A stretch of 13,211 bases of DNA from Gammaproteobacteria bacterium (GCA_029937335.1 JAPYQD010000011.1:1-13211), one strand, 5' to 3'; shown: positions 1-7,151, counted from the first letter of the stretch. Notes: generated by a model not told the origin, from the letters alone. Translations and numbers: made by a program.

Positions 1-176
1 ATACAAATTTAATGTCTCAGGCCAAATCAGATGCGGTATTTATGCACTGTTTACCCGCGCATCGTGGTGAAGAAGTGAGTGCCGATGTGATTGATGGTAA
101 GCAAAGCTTGGTATGGGGTGAGGCTGAAAATCGCCTACATGCACAAAAGGCATTGTTGTTGTACTTATTAGGCTAA
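1..176 (+). CDS. argF: Ornithine carbamoyltransferase, C-terminal end (partial)
   Basis: This is the 3' end of a gene that enters from the left edge; the reading frame starts at base 3 and ends at TAA 174-176. The visible residues contain FMHCLPAHRGEEV followed by a region ending in LLLYLLG. The HCLP motif is the ornithine-binding signature of ornithine carbamoyltransferase, and its Cys sits in the active site. The enzyme makes citrulline from ornithine and carbamoyl phosphate in cytoplasmic arginine synthesis. Its stop codon overlaps the stop codon of the convergent queH gene by two bases, and the reading frames overlap by four. No obvious terminator hairpin follows, so argF transcription probably runs into the antisense of queH. 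A catabolic paralogue (arcB) cannot be excluded from this fragment. Confidence 0.93.
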   Translation, partial: TNLMSQAKSDAVFMHCLPAHRGEEVSADVIDGKQSLVWGEAENRLHAQKALLLYLLG

Positions 177-874
177 ACCTTGGTTTGAACAGACAGTTTG
201 TCCATGGCTTGTTGATAAAATTTTACACCGCGTTCAATTTTTTCACGACCTTTAGACGCACGCCAACGATTGGTATCACGTAGTGAATACACGCAGCCAC
301 AATATTCCTGCTGATAAAACTCTTCTCGCTTAGATAGCTCTAGCATGCGCGATGAACCGCCCTGCTTGCGCCAGTTAAAATCCCAATAACTAATATCATT
401 AAATGGCTCAGCAGCGCGAGCGCCACAACCATTGATTTGATCCATATCTTTCCAGCGTGAAATACCCAGTGTCGATGAAATAAGGTCAAAGCCGTGGTCT
501 TGTGCATATTGTGCAGTCACTTCAAAACGCATGTCAAAACACGTGGTACAACGCTCACCACGCTCGGGCTCATTCTCTTGACCTTTAGTGCGATCAAACC
601 AGTTGTCTTTGTCATAATCCGCATCAATAAATGGCATACCGAGTTTTTGCGCAAAACGAATGTTTTCCTCTTTGCGTAATTCGTATTCTTCAGTGGGGTG
701 AATGTTAGGATTGTAAAAGAAAATCGTTGTATCAATTTCTGAGATTGCCAATGCTTCCATAATTTCACCAGCACAAGGGGCGCAGCATGAATGCATGAGT
801 AATTTTTTTTCGCCATTAGGGGTGGCAAGCTTGGGGCGATCATAGCCTTTTAAGGTGTAATCTACTTTAGACAT
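173..874 (-). CDS. queH: Epoxyqueuosine reductase QueH
   Basis: QueH reduces epoxyqueuosine to queuosine in the anticodon wobble position of tRNAs, the last step of queuosine synthesis. It is the non-orthologous replacement of the cobalamin-dependent QueG. The 233-residue protein shows the family cysteine pattern: adjacent Cys30-Cys31 and Cys34 in HSCCAPC, a CTTC pair at 109-112, and YCGC at 191-194. The conserved FFYNPNIHP stretch (about 52-60) and SSTLGISRWKD (about 133-143) also fit. I chose ATG 874 over an in-frame TTG at 901. The ATG has an A-rich AAAGAT stretch just upstream and gives an N-terminus close to the family start, while the TTG form would overlap the upstream gene by 40 bases. 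It overlaps that gene by 13 bases, so coupled translation from the leuA transcript is likely. Confidence 0.92.
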   Translation of the reverse strand: MSKVDYTLKGYDRPKLATPNGEKKLLMHSCCAPCAGEIMEALAISEIDTTIFFYNPNIHPTEEYELRKEENIRFAQKLGMPFIDADYDKDNWFDRTKGQENEPERGERCTTCFDMRFEVTAQYAQDHGFDLISSTLGISRWKDMDQINGCGARAAEPFNDISYWDFNWRKQGGSSRMLELSKREEFYQQEYCGCVYSLRDTNRWRASKGREKIERGVKFYQQAMDKLSVQTKV

Positions 875-1281
875 GTTTTTATCTTTTTTAAAACTTCCCA
901 AGTTTCACGTTTGAGTTTTTCATTCACTAAGATTTCACTTGGGTGATGCGCAATAAAATGTTGCTCAGAAGGTGACTTTAGATCTTTACTCATTAGTAAT
1001 ACTGTTTTAGCATTATATTGACCAAGTGTCCGGCTTAAATCATCAGTGTTAATGCTGACACAAGTTACATCCTGTTGCTGTAAACCAATAGCACTCAACA
1101 TCTTTAATAAAAAATCTTGGTATTTTCCAGCCTGACAAAACGAGCGCGAATTTTGTGTTTCAATGACCAAACACAGTGTGGTGATTTTTTGCGCATCGAC
1201 ATCTTCGGGCTTGTCTTCAGCGTACAAAAACTCAGGTACGCCTAAGGCTTCTAAATAGCGTGATCTTAGTGCTTCACTCAT
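862..1281 (-). CDS. Small UDG-fold-like protein, possible diverged DNA polymerase III psi subunit
   Basis: This 139-residue protein is not a clear member of a family I can name. Two stretches resemble family 4 uracil-DNA glycosylases. Residues about 46-78 (SRSFCQAGKYQDFLLKML, then SAIGLQQQDV) resemble the F-x-G-x-AG-x-LL-x-x-ML-AIGL block. The C-terminal HHPSEILVNEKLKRETW resembles the HP-x-x-LL-x-P-x-x-K-R-x-x-W block. The GE-x-PG catalytic loop and iron-sulfur cysteines are absent, so glycosylase activity is unlikely. The N-terminus, RYLEALGVPEFLYA, resembles the start of the HolD (psi) subunit, which links chi to the clamp loader. Similar proteins occur beside rimI in other gammaproteobacteria, as far as I recall, but rimI is absent here. 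Its ATG overlaps the leuA TGA as ATGA, so translation is coupled to leuA. Function is inferred only. Confidence 0.55.
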   Translation of the reverse strand: MSEALRSRYLEALGVPEFLYAEDKPEDVDAQKITTLCLVIETQNSRSFCQAGKYQDFLLKMLSAIGLQQQDVTCVSINTDDLSRTLGQYNAKTVLLMSKDLKSPSEQHFIAHHPSEILVNEKLKRETWEVLKKIKTCLK

Positions 1282-2810
1282 ACCTGAGGATGAGCCCGAT
1301 CAGTAGCCGCCATGATTTTATTCAAACCATGAATATAGGCTTTGGCACTGGCGGTAATAATATCTGTATCAACACCTTGACCATTAATAATGCGCCCATC
1401 ATGCTCCAGACGTACGTTGACTTCGCCCAACGCATCTGTGCCTTGGGTTACATTAGAGACTGAATATAATTGCAGATTTATCTCAAAGTCCACCAATGAG
1501 CTAATAGCACTAAAAGTAGCATCCACTGCACCTGAGGTTTTTGCAGTAGCAGTTTGTTCTTTATCATCAACAGACAAAACAACCGTTGCGGTATTTTCTT
1601 CACCGGTTTCAGTGCAAACTTTTAAAGACACCAATTTGATTGATTCACTCGCTTCAGTTTGTGTTTCTGATACCAAAGCTTGTAGATCTTCATCAAAAAT
1701 TTCGTGCTTTTTATCGGCCAATTCTTTAAATCGTCTAAAAGCATCATTGAGGCTTTCTTCAGAATCAAACTCTACGCCGAGCTCGGTTAGTCTCACTTTA
1801 AAGGCATTACGACCTGAGTGCTTACCCATGACCAGCTTATTAGCATTCCAACCAACATCCTCTGCACGCATAATTTCATAAGTCTCACGATGTTTTAAAA
1901 CACCATCTTGATGAATGCCTGCTTCATGAGCAAAAGCATTTGCACCGACAATGGCCTTATTGGGTTGCACGATAAAACCAGTCACACTAGAAACTAGACG
2001 TGACGCTGTCAAAATATGAGTGGTATCAATATTGGTATCACAATCAAACACATCCTGTCGTGTTCTTACTGCCATTACCAACTCTTCTAGCGAAGTATTG
2101 CCAGCGCGCTCACCTAAACCATTAATCGTACATTCGACTTGTCTAGCGCCGTTCAGTACAGCTGACAAAGAATTGGCGACAGCCAGACCTAAGTCATTGT
2201 GACAATGCGCAGAGAAAACCGCTTGGTCAGAATTTGGAACTCGCTCAATTAGTGACTTCATAGTAGAGCCAAACTGGTGCGGTATGTTGTAACCCACGGT
2301 ATCTGGGATATTAATCGTCGTTGCACCGGCGGCAATCGTCGCCTCGATAATACGACAAAGGAAATCTTCGTCGGACCTGCCTGCATCTTCGGGTGAAAAT
2401 TCCACATTATCAGTATACTTTCTAGCGCGTTTAACAGCACGAACTGCTTGCTCCACCACTTGATCTGGTGTCATGTTTAGCTTCATTTTCATGTGAATAT
2501 CACTGGTGGCAATAAACGTATGAATTCGAGCTGAATTAGCTCCTTTTAAAGCCTCACCTGCACGATCAATATCTTTATCTAGCGCTCTAGCAAGAGAACA
2601 AATAGTTGAGTCTTGTACGGCATTAGCCACGGCTTGAACCGCTGCAAAATCACCCGGTGATGCGATGGCAAAACCTGCTTCAATCACATCTACTTTCATT
2701 TTTTCTAATACTTTGGCAATACGTACTTTTTCATCTTTGGTCATCGATGCACCGGGTGATTGCTCACCATCACGAAGCGTTGTATCAAAAATAATTAGTT
2801 TGTCAGGCAT
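1278..2810 (-). CDS. leuA: 2-isopropylmalate synthase
   Basis: LeuA condenses acetyl-CoA with 2-ketoisovalerate to 2-isopropylmalate, the committed step of leucine synthesis in the cytoplasm. The 510 residues match the usual long bacterial form (about 515-525). The TIM barrel starts with DTTLRDGEQSPG at 9-20, which carries the catalytic Arg and a metal-binding Asp. The metal ligands His202 and His204 lie in AHCHNDLG, GLGERAGN is at 231-238, and HEAGIHQDG is at 295-303. The last 120 or so residues form the LeuA dimer/allosteric domain, so leucine feedback inhibition is expected. The ATG start has an AGGAGG six bases upstream and a promoter in the gap before it, so leuA is transcribed apart from pssA. 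No leucine-rich leader peptide is visible, so classic attenuation is not supported. Confidence 0.97.
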   Translation of the reverse strand: MPDKLIIFDTTLRDGEQSPGASMTKDEKVRIAKVLEKMKVDVIEAGFAIASPGDFAAVQAVANAVQDSTICSLARALDKDIDRAGEALKGANSARIHTFIATSDIHMKMKLNMTPDQVVEQAVRAVKRARKYTDNVEFSPEDAGRSDEDFLCRIIEATIAAGATTINIPDTVGYNIPHQFGSTMKSLIERVPNSDQAVFSAHCHNDLGLAVANSLSAVLNGARQVECTINGLGERAGNTSLEELVMAVRTRQDVFDCDTNIDTTHILTASRLVSSVTGFIVQPNKAIVGANAFAHEAGIHQDGVLKHRETYEIMRAEDVGWNANKLVMGKHSGRNAFKVRLTELGVEFDSEESLNDAFRRFKELADKKHEIFDEDLQALVSETQTEASESIKLVSLKVCTETGEENTATVVLSVDDKEQTATAKTSGAVDATFSAISSLVDFEINLQLYSVSNVTQGTDALGEVNVRLEHDGRIINGQGVDTDIITASAKAYIHGLNKIMAATDRAHPQV

Positions 2811-2816
2811 ATCAAG

Positions 2817-2822
2817 CCTCCT
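2817..2822 (-). promoter_or_regulatory. Strong ribosome binding site of leuA
   Basis: On the minus strand this reads AGGAGG, a perfect Shine-Dalgarno core, six bases before the leuA ATG. It is the strongest such site in the window; most other genes here rely on weak sites or on overlap with the previous gene. It fixes the leuA start at 2810. Confidence 0.85.
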
Positions 2823-2885
2823 ATGTTTTTATGTTGTTATATTCAGTTTTGAGGTGCGGGACTTTTCAGTCATACGCGTAAGTAG

Positions 2886-2914
2886 ATTATGCCTTATGGC
2901 AATAATCGTAACAA
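2886..2914 (-). promoter_or_regulatory. Sigma-70-like promoter of leuA
   Basis: On the minus strand a -35 box TTGTTA (2909-2914, four of six consensus bases) and a -10 box CATAAT (2886-2891, five of six) are separated by exactly 17 bases. Transcription would start near 2879, leaving a leader of about 70 bases before leuA. The predicted start point falls in a small palindrome, TACGCGTA (2873-2880). The 179-base gap holds no stem with a T-run, so I see no attenuator or terminator in it. Prediction from consensus only. Confidence 0.55.
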
Positions 2915-2966
2915 CAAAGACAAGAGAATGCTTTGCTTAAATCGAAAGGTTGTAACTTGATAACTC

Positions 2967-2980
2967 ATAATGCGCATTAT
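2967..2980. repeat. 14-base perfect palindrome just downstream of pssA
   Basis: The sequence ATAATGCGCATTAT equals its own reverse complement. It lies nine bases past the pssA stop codon and about 50 bases upstream of the leuA -35 box. As RNA it could only form a five-pair AU stem with a GCGC loop and no U-run, so it is a poor terminator. It looks more like a protein-binding site, but no regulator can be named from the sequence. Confidence 0.5.
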
Positions 2981-2989
2981 AAAGCAATA

Positions 2990-3766
2990 TTAAGCGTTTT
3001 TTGCTCGTTTTTTCATTTGACGCTTCTTCCTTACTTCAACCATGGTCATGATTAAGCCTGATACAGCATAAGCCAAGAAAAACACAAATAAAATTGCACT
3101 GGGCCATAAGGTTGTCACAATAATGATTAATGTCGCAATTAATAACAACTTAAAAGACGCCCTACCCTTTAGGTTGATTTCTTTAAAACTGTAATAACGA
3201 ATATTACTCACCATTAGTACGCCAGCACCCACTAAGATAATCCAACTCACCAATGTTAGGTACTGATCATACTCGGTTACACCAATGCTTTGCTTGGTCC
3301 AAACCATGCCTGCAACCAATGCTGCCGCTGCCGGTGAAGGCAGACCTTGAAAATAACGCTTATCTTCAACACCAATTTGAGTGTTAAACCGAGCCAAACG
3401 CAGTGCACCAGCAGCGGTATAAACAAACGCACCTAGCCAGCCAATTTTACCCAAGTCAGAGAACTGCCAAAAATACACCAACAAAGCTGGTGCCACACAA
3501 AATGAAAGCATATCCGCCATTGAATCATACTGCTCACCAAATGAGCTCTGAGTATTGGTAAGACGTGCCACACGGCCATCAAGCCCATCAAACAACATGG
3601 CTACAAAAATAGCAATTGCAGCATCGGCGTACTGGCCTTTGGTAGCAAGAATAATAGCAAAGAACCCTGCAAACAAACCAAAGGTTGTTAAAACATTGGG
3701 CAATAAATAAACCCCTCTTTTTTTAACACTCCCTTGAGGGGTGTTCTTTACTTTTTTAACTGTCAT
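2990..3766 (-). CDS. pssA: CDP-diacylglycerol--serine O-phosphatidyltransferase
   Basis: PssA transfers phosphatidyl from CDP-diacylglycerol to serine, giving phosphatidylserine, the precursor of phosphatidylethanolamine, in the inner membrane. The 258-residue protein carries the full CDP-alcohol phosphotransferase signature: Asp60, Asp63-Gly64, Ala67-Arg68, Gly77, Asp81 and Asp85 with exact spacing. Several hydrophobic segments follow, as expected for this integral membrane family, and the C-terminus is strongly basic. It is the membrane-bound type, unlike the phospholipase-D-like PssA of E. coli. The order ilvB-ilvH-ilvC-pssA is known from other proteobacteria, such as Pseudomonas. Here, however, a terminator after ilvC and a private promoter make pssA a separate unit. 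No Shine-Dalgarno precedes the ATG; the -10 box lies only six bases from it. No later start keeps the LLPN segment. Confidence 0.96.
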   Translation of the reverse strand: MTVKKVKNTPQGSVKKRGVYLLPNVLTTFGLFAGFFAIILATKGQYADAAIAIFVAMLFDGLDGRVARLTNTQSSFGEQYDSMADMLSFCVAPALLVYFWQFSDLGKIGWLGAFVYTAAGALRLARFNTQIGVEDKRYFQGLPSPAAAALVAGMVWTKQSIGVTEYDQYLTLVSWIILVGAGVLMVSNIRYYSFKEINLKGRASFKLLLIATLIIIVTTLWPSAILFVFFLAYAVSGLIMTMVEVRKKRQMKKRAKNA

Positions 3767-3772
3767 GTTGAG

Positions 3773-3802
3773 ATTATAGCGCTATATTGTTCAGCCTGGA
3801 TA
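3773..3802 (-). promoter_or_regulatory. Compact pssA promoter with -10 box six bases from the ATG
   Basis: On the minus strand a perfect TATAAT (3773-3778) lies six bases before the pssA ATG, and the spacer CTCAAC has no Shine-Dalgarno. The best -35 candidate is the weak TATCCA (3797-3802) at 18 bases. Upstream of it is the ilvC terminator, so only 41 bases separate terminator stem and ATG. With usual start-site distance, transcription would begin at or within a base or two of the start codon, giving a leaderless mRNA. The -10 box overlaps a 12-base palindrome. Confidence 0.5.
3775..3786. repeat. 12-base perfect palindrome over the pssA -10 box
   Basis: TATAGCGCTATA is its own reverse complement and overlaps four bases of the predicted pssA -10 box. 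The position would suit a repressor operator. It shares the GCGC centre with AT arms seen in the palindrome after the pssA stop codon. Short palindromes also arise by chance in AT-rich DNA, so the functional reading is tentative. Confidence 0.45.
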
Positions 3803-3805
3803 AAT

Positions 3806-3832
3806 AAAAACGCCCAACTGAGTTGGGCGTTT
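3806..3832 (-). terminator. Intrinsic terminator of the ilvBHC operon
   Basis: Two perfectly complementary 12-base arms (3808-3819 and 3821-3832, AAACGCCCAACT and AGTTGGGCGTTT) flank a single central base, so the real loop is three to five bases. Read on the minus strand, the stem is followed by TTTTTATTTA. It lies 18 bases past the ilvC stop. On the plus strand the T-run is only three long, so it mainly serves minus-strand transcripts. It separates ilvBHC from pssA. Confidence 0.92.
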
Positions 3833-3850
3833 GATATTTATAAAGCCTTC

Positions 3851-4849
3851 CTAGTTTTTACTTTGATCGACGATTTTATTAATCCAAGGCATCATTGATC
3901 TAAGTGACTCACCCACTTGCTCAATTTTGTGCTGACGCTGAACTTCACGACGTGCTGGTAAATCACCAACATTAGCCACAAACTCTTTAGCAAATGAACC
4001 ATCTTGGATTTCGCCCAAAATTTTCTTCATTTCCGCTTTAGTTTCATCAGTTACAATACGCGGTCCACGTGTTACATCACCGTATTCTGCTGTGTTTGAA
4101 ATTGAATAACGCATGTTAGCAATGCCACCTTCGTACATAAGATCAACGATAAGTTTTAACTCATGTAAACACTCAAAATACGCCATCTCTGGCTCGTAAC
4201 CTGCTTCTACCAAGGTTTCAAAACCTGCCTGGACTAATGCTGTTGTACCACCACATAAAACGACTTGCTCGCCAAATAAATCTGTTTCTGTTTCTTCTCT
4301 AAATGAAGTTTCTAAAATACCTGTACGACCACCACCAATGGCTGATGCGTAAGACAATGCAATGTCTTTTGCTGTGCCAGACATGTCTTGTTGTACAGCG
4401 ATTAAATCAGGAATACCGCCGCCTTTTTCAAATTCTGAACGCACTGTATGGCCTGGCGCCTTAGGTGCGATCATAATCACATTAAGATCTGCTCTTGGAG
4501 TGATCATTTCATAATGAATATTTAAACCATGTGAAAAAGCCAGTGTTGCGCCCTCTTTAAGGTTTGGCTCGATATTATCGGTATAAATTTTAGCTTGAAA
4601 TTCATCGGGCGCCAAAATCATCACTAGATCCGCCCATGCGGTTGCGTCTTCGACTGACTTAACGCTCAAACCAGCACCTGTTGCTTTTTGTGCACTGGCA
4701 GAACCATCTCGCAATCCAACTACAACTTCTACACCAGAATCTTGTAAGTTATTTGCTTGAGCATGACCTTGTGAACCATAACCAATAATTGCAACTTTCA
4801 TGCCTTTAATAATGTTTAAGTCTGCATCTTTATCGTAATATCTATTCAT
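3851..4849 (-). CDS. ilvC: Ketol-acid reductoisomerase (NADP+), class I
   Basis: IlvC isomerizes and reduces acetolactate or acetohydroxybutyrate to the dihydroxy acids, using NADPH and Mg2+, in valine, isoleucine and leucine synthesis. With 332 residues it is the short class I form, unlike the roughly 490-residue E. coli enzyme. The Rossmann loop GYGSQGHA is at 23-30, with Arg47 close by for NADPH phosphate. The knotted helical domain supplies Mg ligands Asp190 and Glu194 (TETDLFGEQ) and Glu226 and Glu230 (FECLHE), matching Pseudomonas numbering. AAGAGGA sits just upstream of the ATG. The gap to ilvH is 19 bases, so it is the last gene of ilvB-ilvH-ilvC, ended by a strong terminator. Confidence 0.98.
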   Translation of the reverse strand: MNRYYDKDADLNIIKGMKVAIIGYGSQGHAQANNLQDSGVEVVVGLRDGSASAQKATGAGLSVKSVEDATAWADLVMILAPDEFQAKIYTDNIEPNLKEGATLAFSHGLNIHYEMITPRADLNVIMIAPKAPGHTVRSEFEKGGGIPDLIAVQQDMSGTAKDIALSYASAIGGGRTGILETSFREETETDLFGEQVVLCGGTTALVQAGFETLVEAGYEPEMAYFECLHELKLIVDLMYEGGIANMRYSISNTAEYGDVTRGPRIVTDETKAEMKKILGEIQDGSFAKEFVANVGDLPARREVQRQHKIEQVGESLRSMMPWINKIVDQSKN

Positions 4850-4868
4850 TTTTTCCTCTTATGTGTAA

Positions 4869-5351
4869 TTAACCTTCTCTTTTCTGACAAACGCCGGTTA
4901 CGCCTGTTCTTGAAACTTCTAGAATTTTAGATGCATCTAGCGAATCTAAAAATTCATTAATTTTTTTACTTTGTCCTGCAACTTCAATCAAATAAGTATC
5001 TTCTGACACATCAATAATCTTGCCTGAAAACTGATCAATTTGTCGATCAATGTCTGCTTGTGTGTTTGGATTAACGTCAATTTTAACTAATAATAACTCA
5101 CGTTCAACATGCTCTGTTGCTGTCAAATCTATTACTTTGACTACATCAATGAGTTTTTCAAGTTGTTTTACAATTTGCTCAATGATATTATCATCACCAA
5201 CGCTCACAATTGTCATTCTTGACAATGTAGGATCATTGGTAGCTGCCACAGTTAATGACTCGATGTTAAAGCCGCGTGCCGAAAAAAGCCCGGCAACTCT
5301 AGACAGAGCGCCGGCTTCATTTTCTAACATTACTGAAATAATATGCCTCAT
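4869..5351 (-). CDS. ilvH: Acetolactate synthase, small regulatory subunit
   Basis: IlvH binds the IlvB catalytic subunit, activates it and gives valine feedback control. The 160 residues match the family (E. coli IlvH 163). The N-terminal ACT domain runs over about residues 2-78, with MRHIISVMLENEAGALSRV and RGFNIESLTV typical of the group. Asn11 and Gly14, whose changes make the E. coli enzyme valine-resistant, are conserved, so valine sensitivity is expected (inference). The C-terminal half, from about 85, is the second ACT-like domain. The gene begins two bases after the ilvB stop and has only a weak ribosome binding site, which suggests translation coupled to ilvB and hence a fixed subunit ratio. 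Confidence 0.97.
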   Translation of the reverse strand: MRHIISVMLENEAGALSRVAGLFSARGFNIESLTVAATNDPTLSRMTIVSVGDDNIIEQIVKQLEKLIDVVKVIDLTATEHVERELLLVKIDVNPNTQADIDRQIDQFSGKIIDVSEDTYLIEVAGQSKKINEFLDSLDASKILEVSRTGVTGVCQKREG

Positions 5352-5353
5352 AG

Positions 5354-7087
5354 CTATACCAAGTTTAACCCTGAATCGTTCGTAGAAGCCATTTCATCAC
5401 GTCCTGCTAATAACATTTCATGATGTCCTGCACCTGATGGAATCATTGGGAATACATTTTCAGTTGGGTCTGTCAAAATATCGATAAATACTGTTCTGTC
5501 TTTTTGCTTGAACGCTTCAATCAGTGCTGGCTTTAAATCGGCTTCTTTCTCCACTCGAATACCGATATGACCATAACTCTCAGCCAACTTCACAAAATCA
5601 GGTAAAGCATCCATATAAGACATGGCATAACGTTTTTCATAGAAAAACTCTTGCCACTGACGTACCATACCCAAATAGCCATTATTAATATTAATGATTT
5701 TAACGGGTGTATGGTATTGCAACATAGTTGACAACTCTTGTAGCATCATTTGAATACTACCGTCACCGGTGACACAGGCTACATCTCGATCAGGGTCTGC
5801 TAATTTTGCACCCATGGCTGCTGGCAAACCGAACCCCATGGTTCCAAGTCCGCCTGAATTAATCCAACGACGCGGCTTGTCAAATGGATAGTACTGCGCC
5901 GCCCACATTTGATGTTGACCTACGTCAGAAGTAACAATAGCCTCTCCTTTGGTCACTTCATACAATGCTTCAATAACTGTTTGTGGCTTAATCACACCTT
6001 GTTTGGTTCTGTACGCCATAGAGTCTACTGAGCGCCAGTCATTGATTTGCTTCCACCACGAGTCTATATTTTCTAGTTTTTTAGTATCCAGACTCTGAAT
6101 AAGCGCCTGCAACACATCGTTCACTTGTCCAATAATAGAAACATCAACACCCACCACTTTACCAATGGTGGAAGGGTCGATATCAATATGAATGATTTTT
6201 GCGTAAGGACAGAATTTTTCTAAATTTCCAGTAATGCGGTCATCGAATCTTGCGCCCACAGTAATAATACAGTCTGAATCATGCATTGCCATGTTTGACT
6301 CGTACGTACCATGCATTCCCAGCATACCTAAAGACTGTTTATCTGTTGCAGGAAATGCACCCAAACCCATTAGCGTCTGTGTGATTGGAAATCCAGTATT
6401 GTGCGTCAGGGTTGTTAAGGCTTTACTAGCATTGCCAATCACGCTGCCACCACCTGAATAAATAATAGGTTTTTTAGCCTTTTCAATGATTGCAATTGCT
6501 TTTTTAATCTGCTCAGCATCAACTTGAACTTCAGGTTGATATGAGCGCATTTTTATCGTTTTAGGGTAACCCTCGTATTCAGTTTCAGCAATGGTTGCGT
6601 CTTTGGTAATGTCAATCAAGACAGGACCTGGACGCCCTGTTGTCGCGATATAAAAGGCTTTTTTAACTGTCTCAGCAATATCGTCAGCATTTTTAACCAA
6701 AAAATTATGCTTTACACATGAACGCGTAATACCGACTGCATCAACCTCTTGAAAGGCATCACTACCGATTACTGGAGAAGGCACTTGGCCAGAAACAACC
6801 ACCATTGGAATAGAGTCTGTAAACGCAGTGGCAATACCTGTAACTGCATTAGTCAAACCAGGGCCTGAGGTAACGAGTGCTACACCGCATTTACCACTAG
6901 TGCGCGCATAACCATCTGCAGCGTGCACAGCACCCTGTTCATGACGAACCAAAATATGATCAATTACCGTACAAACATTTAATGCATCGTAGATGTGTAG
7001 AACTGCCCCACCCGGGTATCCAAAGATGTGCTTCACGCCTTCACTTTTCAAGCAATCAATTAGTATTTGCGCACCATTTAACTTCAT
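5354..7087 (-). CDS. ilvB: Acetolactate synthase, large catalytic subunit
   Basis: IlvB is the thiamine-diphosphate enzyme that condenses two pyruvates to acetolactate, or pyruvate with 2-ketobutyrate to acetohydroxybutyrate. Numbered from one codon before the chosen ATG, Glu51 in RHEQGA is the cofactor-activating Glu. GDG at 442-444 and NN at 469-470 frame the ThDP-Mg motif. The three domains (pyrimidine-binding, central FAD-binding, pyrophosphate-binding) are intact in about 577 residues. It is closest in kind to the IlvI/IlvB biosynthetic group with FAD. Start choice is ambiguous: GTG 7090 directly precedes ATG 7087 in frame, and I prefer the ATG. No good Shine-Dalgarno is present, only AAAGAAG very close to the start. 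It heads ilvB-ilvH-ilvC, and no leader peptide fits in the short gap upstream. Confidence 0.97.
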   Translation of the reverse strand: MKLNGAQILIDCLKSEGVKHIFGYPGGAVLHIYDALNVCTVIDHILVRHEQGAVHAADGYARTSGKCGVALVTSGPGLTNAVTGIATAFTDSIPMVVVSGQVPSPVIGSDAFQEVDAVGITRSCVKHNFLVKNADDIAETVKKAFYIATTGRPGPVLIDITKDATIAETEYEGYPKTIKMRSYQPEVQVDAEQIKKAIAIIEKAKKPIIYSGGGSVIGNASKALTTLTHNTGFPITQTLMGLGAFPATDKQSLGMLGMHGTYESNMAMHDSDCIITVGARFDDRITGNLEKFCPYAKIIHIDIDPSTIGKVVGVDVSIIGQVNDVLQALIQSLDTKKLENIDSWWKQINDWRSVDSMAYRTKQGVIKPQTVIEALYEVTKGEAIVTSDVGQHQMWAAQYYPFDKPRRWINSGGLGTMGFGLPAAMGAKLADPDRDVACVTGDGSIQMMLQELSTMLQYHTPVKIININNGYLGMVRQWQEFFYEKRYAMSYMDALPDFVKLAESYGHIGIRVEKEADLKPALIEAFKQKDRTVFIDILTDPTENVFPMIPSGAGHHEMLLAGRDEMASTNDSGLNLV

Positions 7088-7090
7088 CAC

Positions 7091-7103
7091 TTCTTTGAAA
7101 GAA
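7091..7103 (-). repeat. Inverted repeat in the ilvB leader
   Basis: On the minus strand TTCTTT and AAAGAA flank a single C immediately before the ilvB start codons. A hairpin here would cover the only purine-rich stretch that could act as a ribosome binding site. The stem is short and AU-rich, so its stability is doubtful. Confidence 0.35.
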
Positions 7104-7116
7104 TAAAAACCTTCAG

Positions 7117-7143
7117 ATTATACCTAAGGTGTACTTAATACAA
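7117..7143 (-). promoter_or_regulatory. Probable ilvB promoter
   Basis: On the minus strand a perfect TATAAT (7117-7122) lies 29 bases before the ilvB ATG. The best -35 is weak: TTGTAT (7138-7143) at a short 15-base spacing. The -10 box overlaps an ACCT-T-AGGT inverted repeat (7122-7130), a possible operator. Transcription would start near 7110. No terminator is visible between lpxC and here, so read-through from the lpxC operon is also possible. Confidence 0.5.
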
Positions 7144-7151
7144 CTGGCAGT

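Noticed and set aside
875..901. Upstream TTG start for queH adding nine residues
   Set aside because: The extra residues are Lys-rich and not family-like, and ATG 874 gives a better start with less overlap with the upstream gene.
1390..1881. 163-codon open frame on the plus strand inside leuA
   Set aside because: It is antisense to a strongly conserved leuA, has low-complexity Ser/Thr-rich composition and resembles no known protein.
2829..2873. 14-codon ORF in the leuA leader (MTEKSRTSKLNITT)
   Set aside because: It has one Leu codon and no terminator stem follows, so it does not look like an attenuation leader peptide; it also lacks a ribosome binding site.
2967..2980. Palindrome after pssA as an intrinsic terminator
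   Set aside because: The stem is only five AU pairs with a GCGC loop and no U-run follows, so termination is unlikely.
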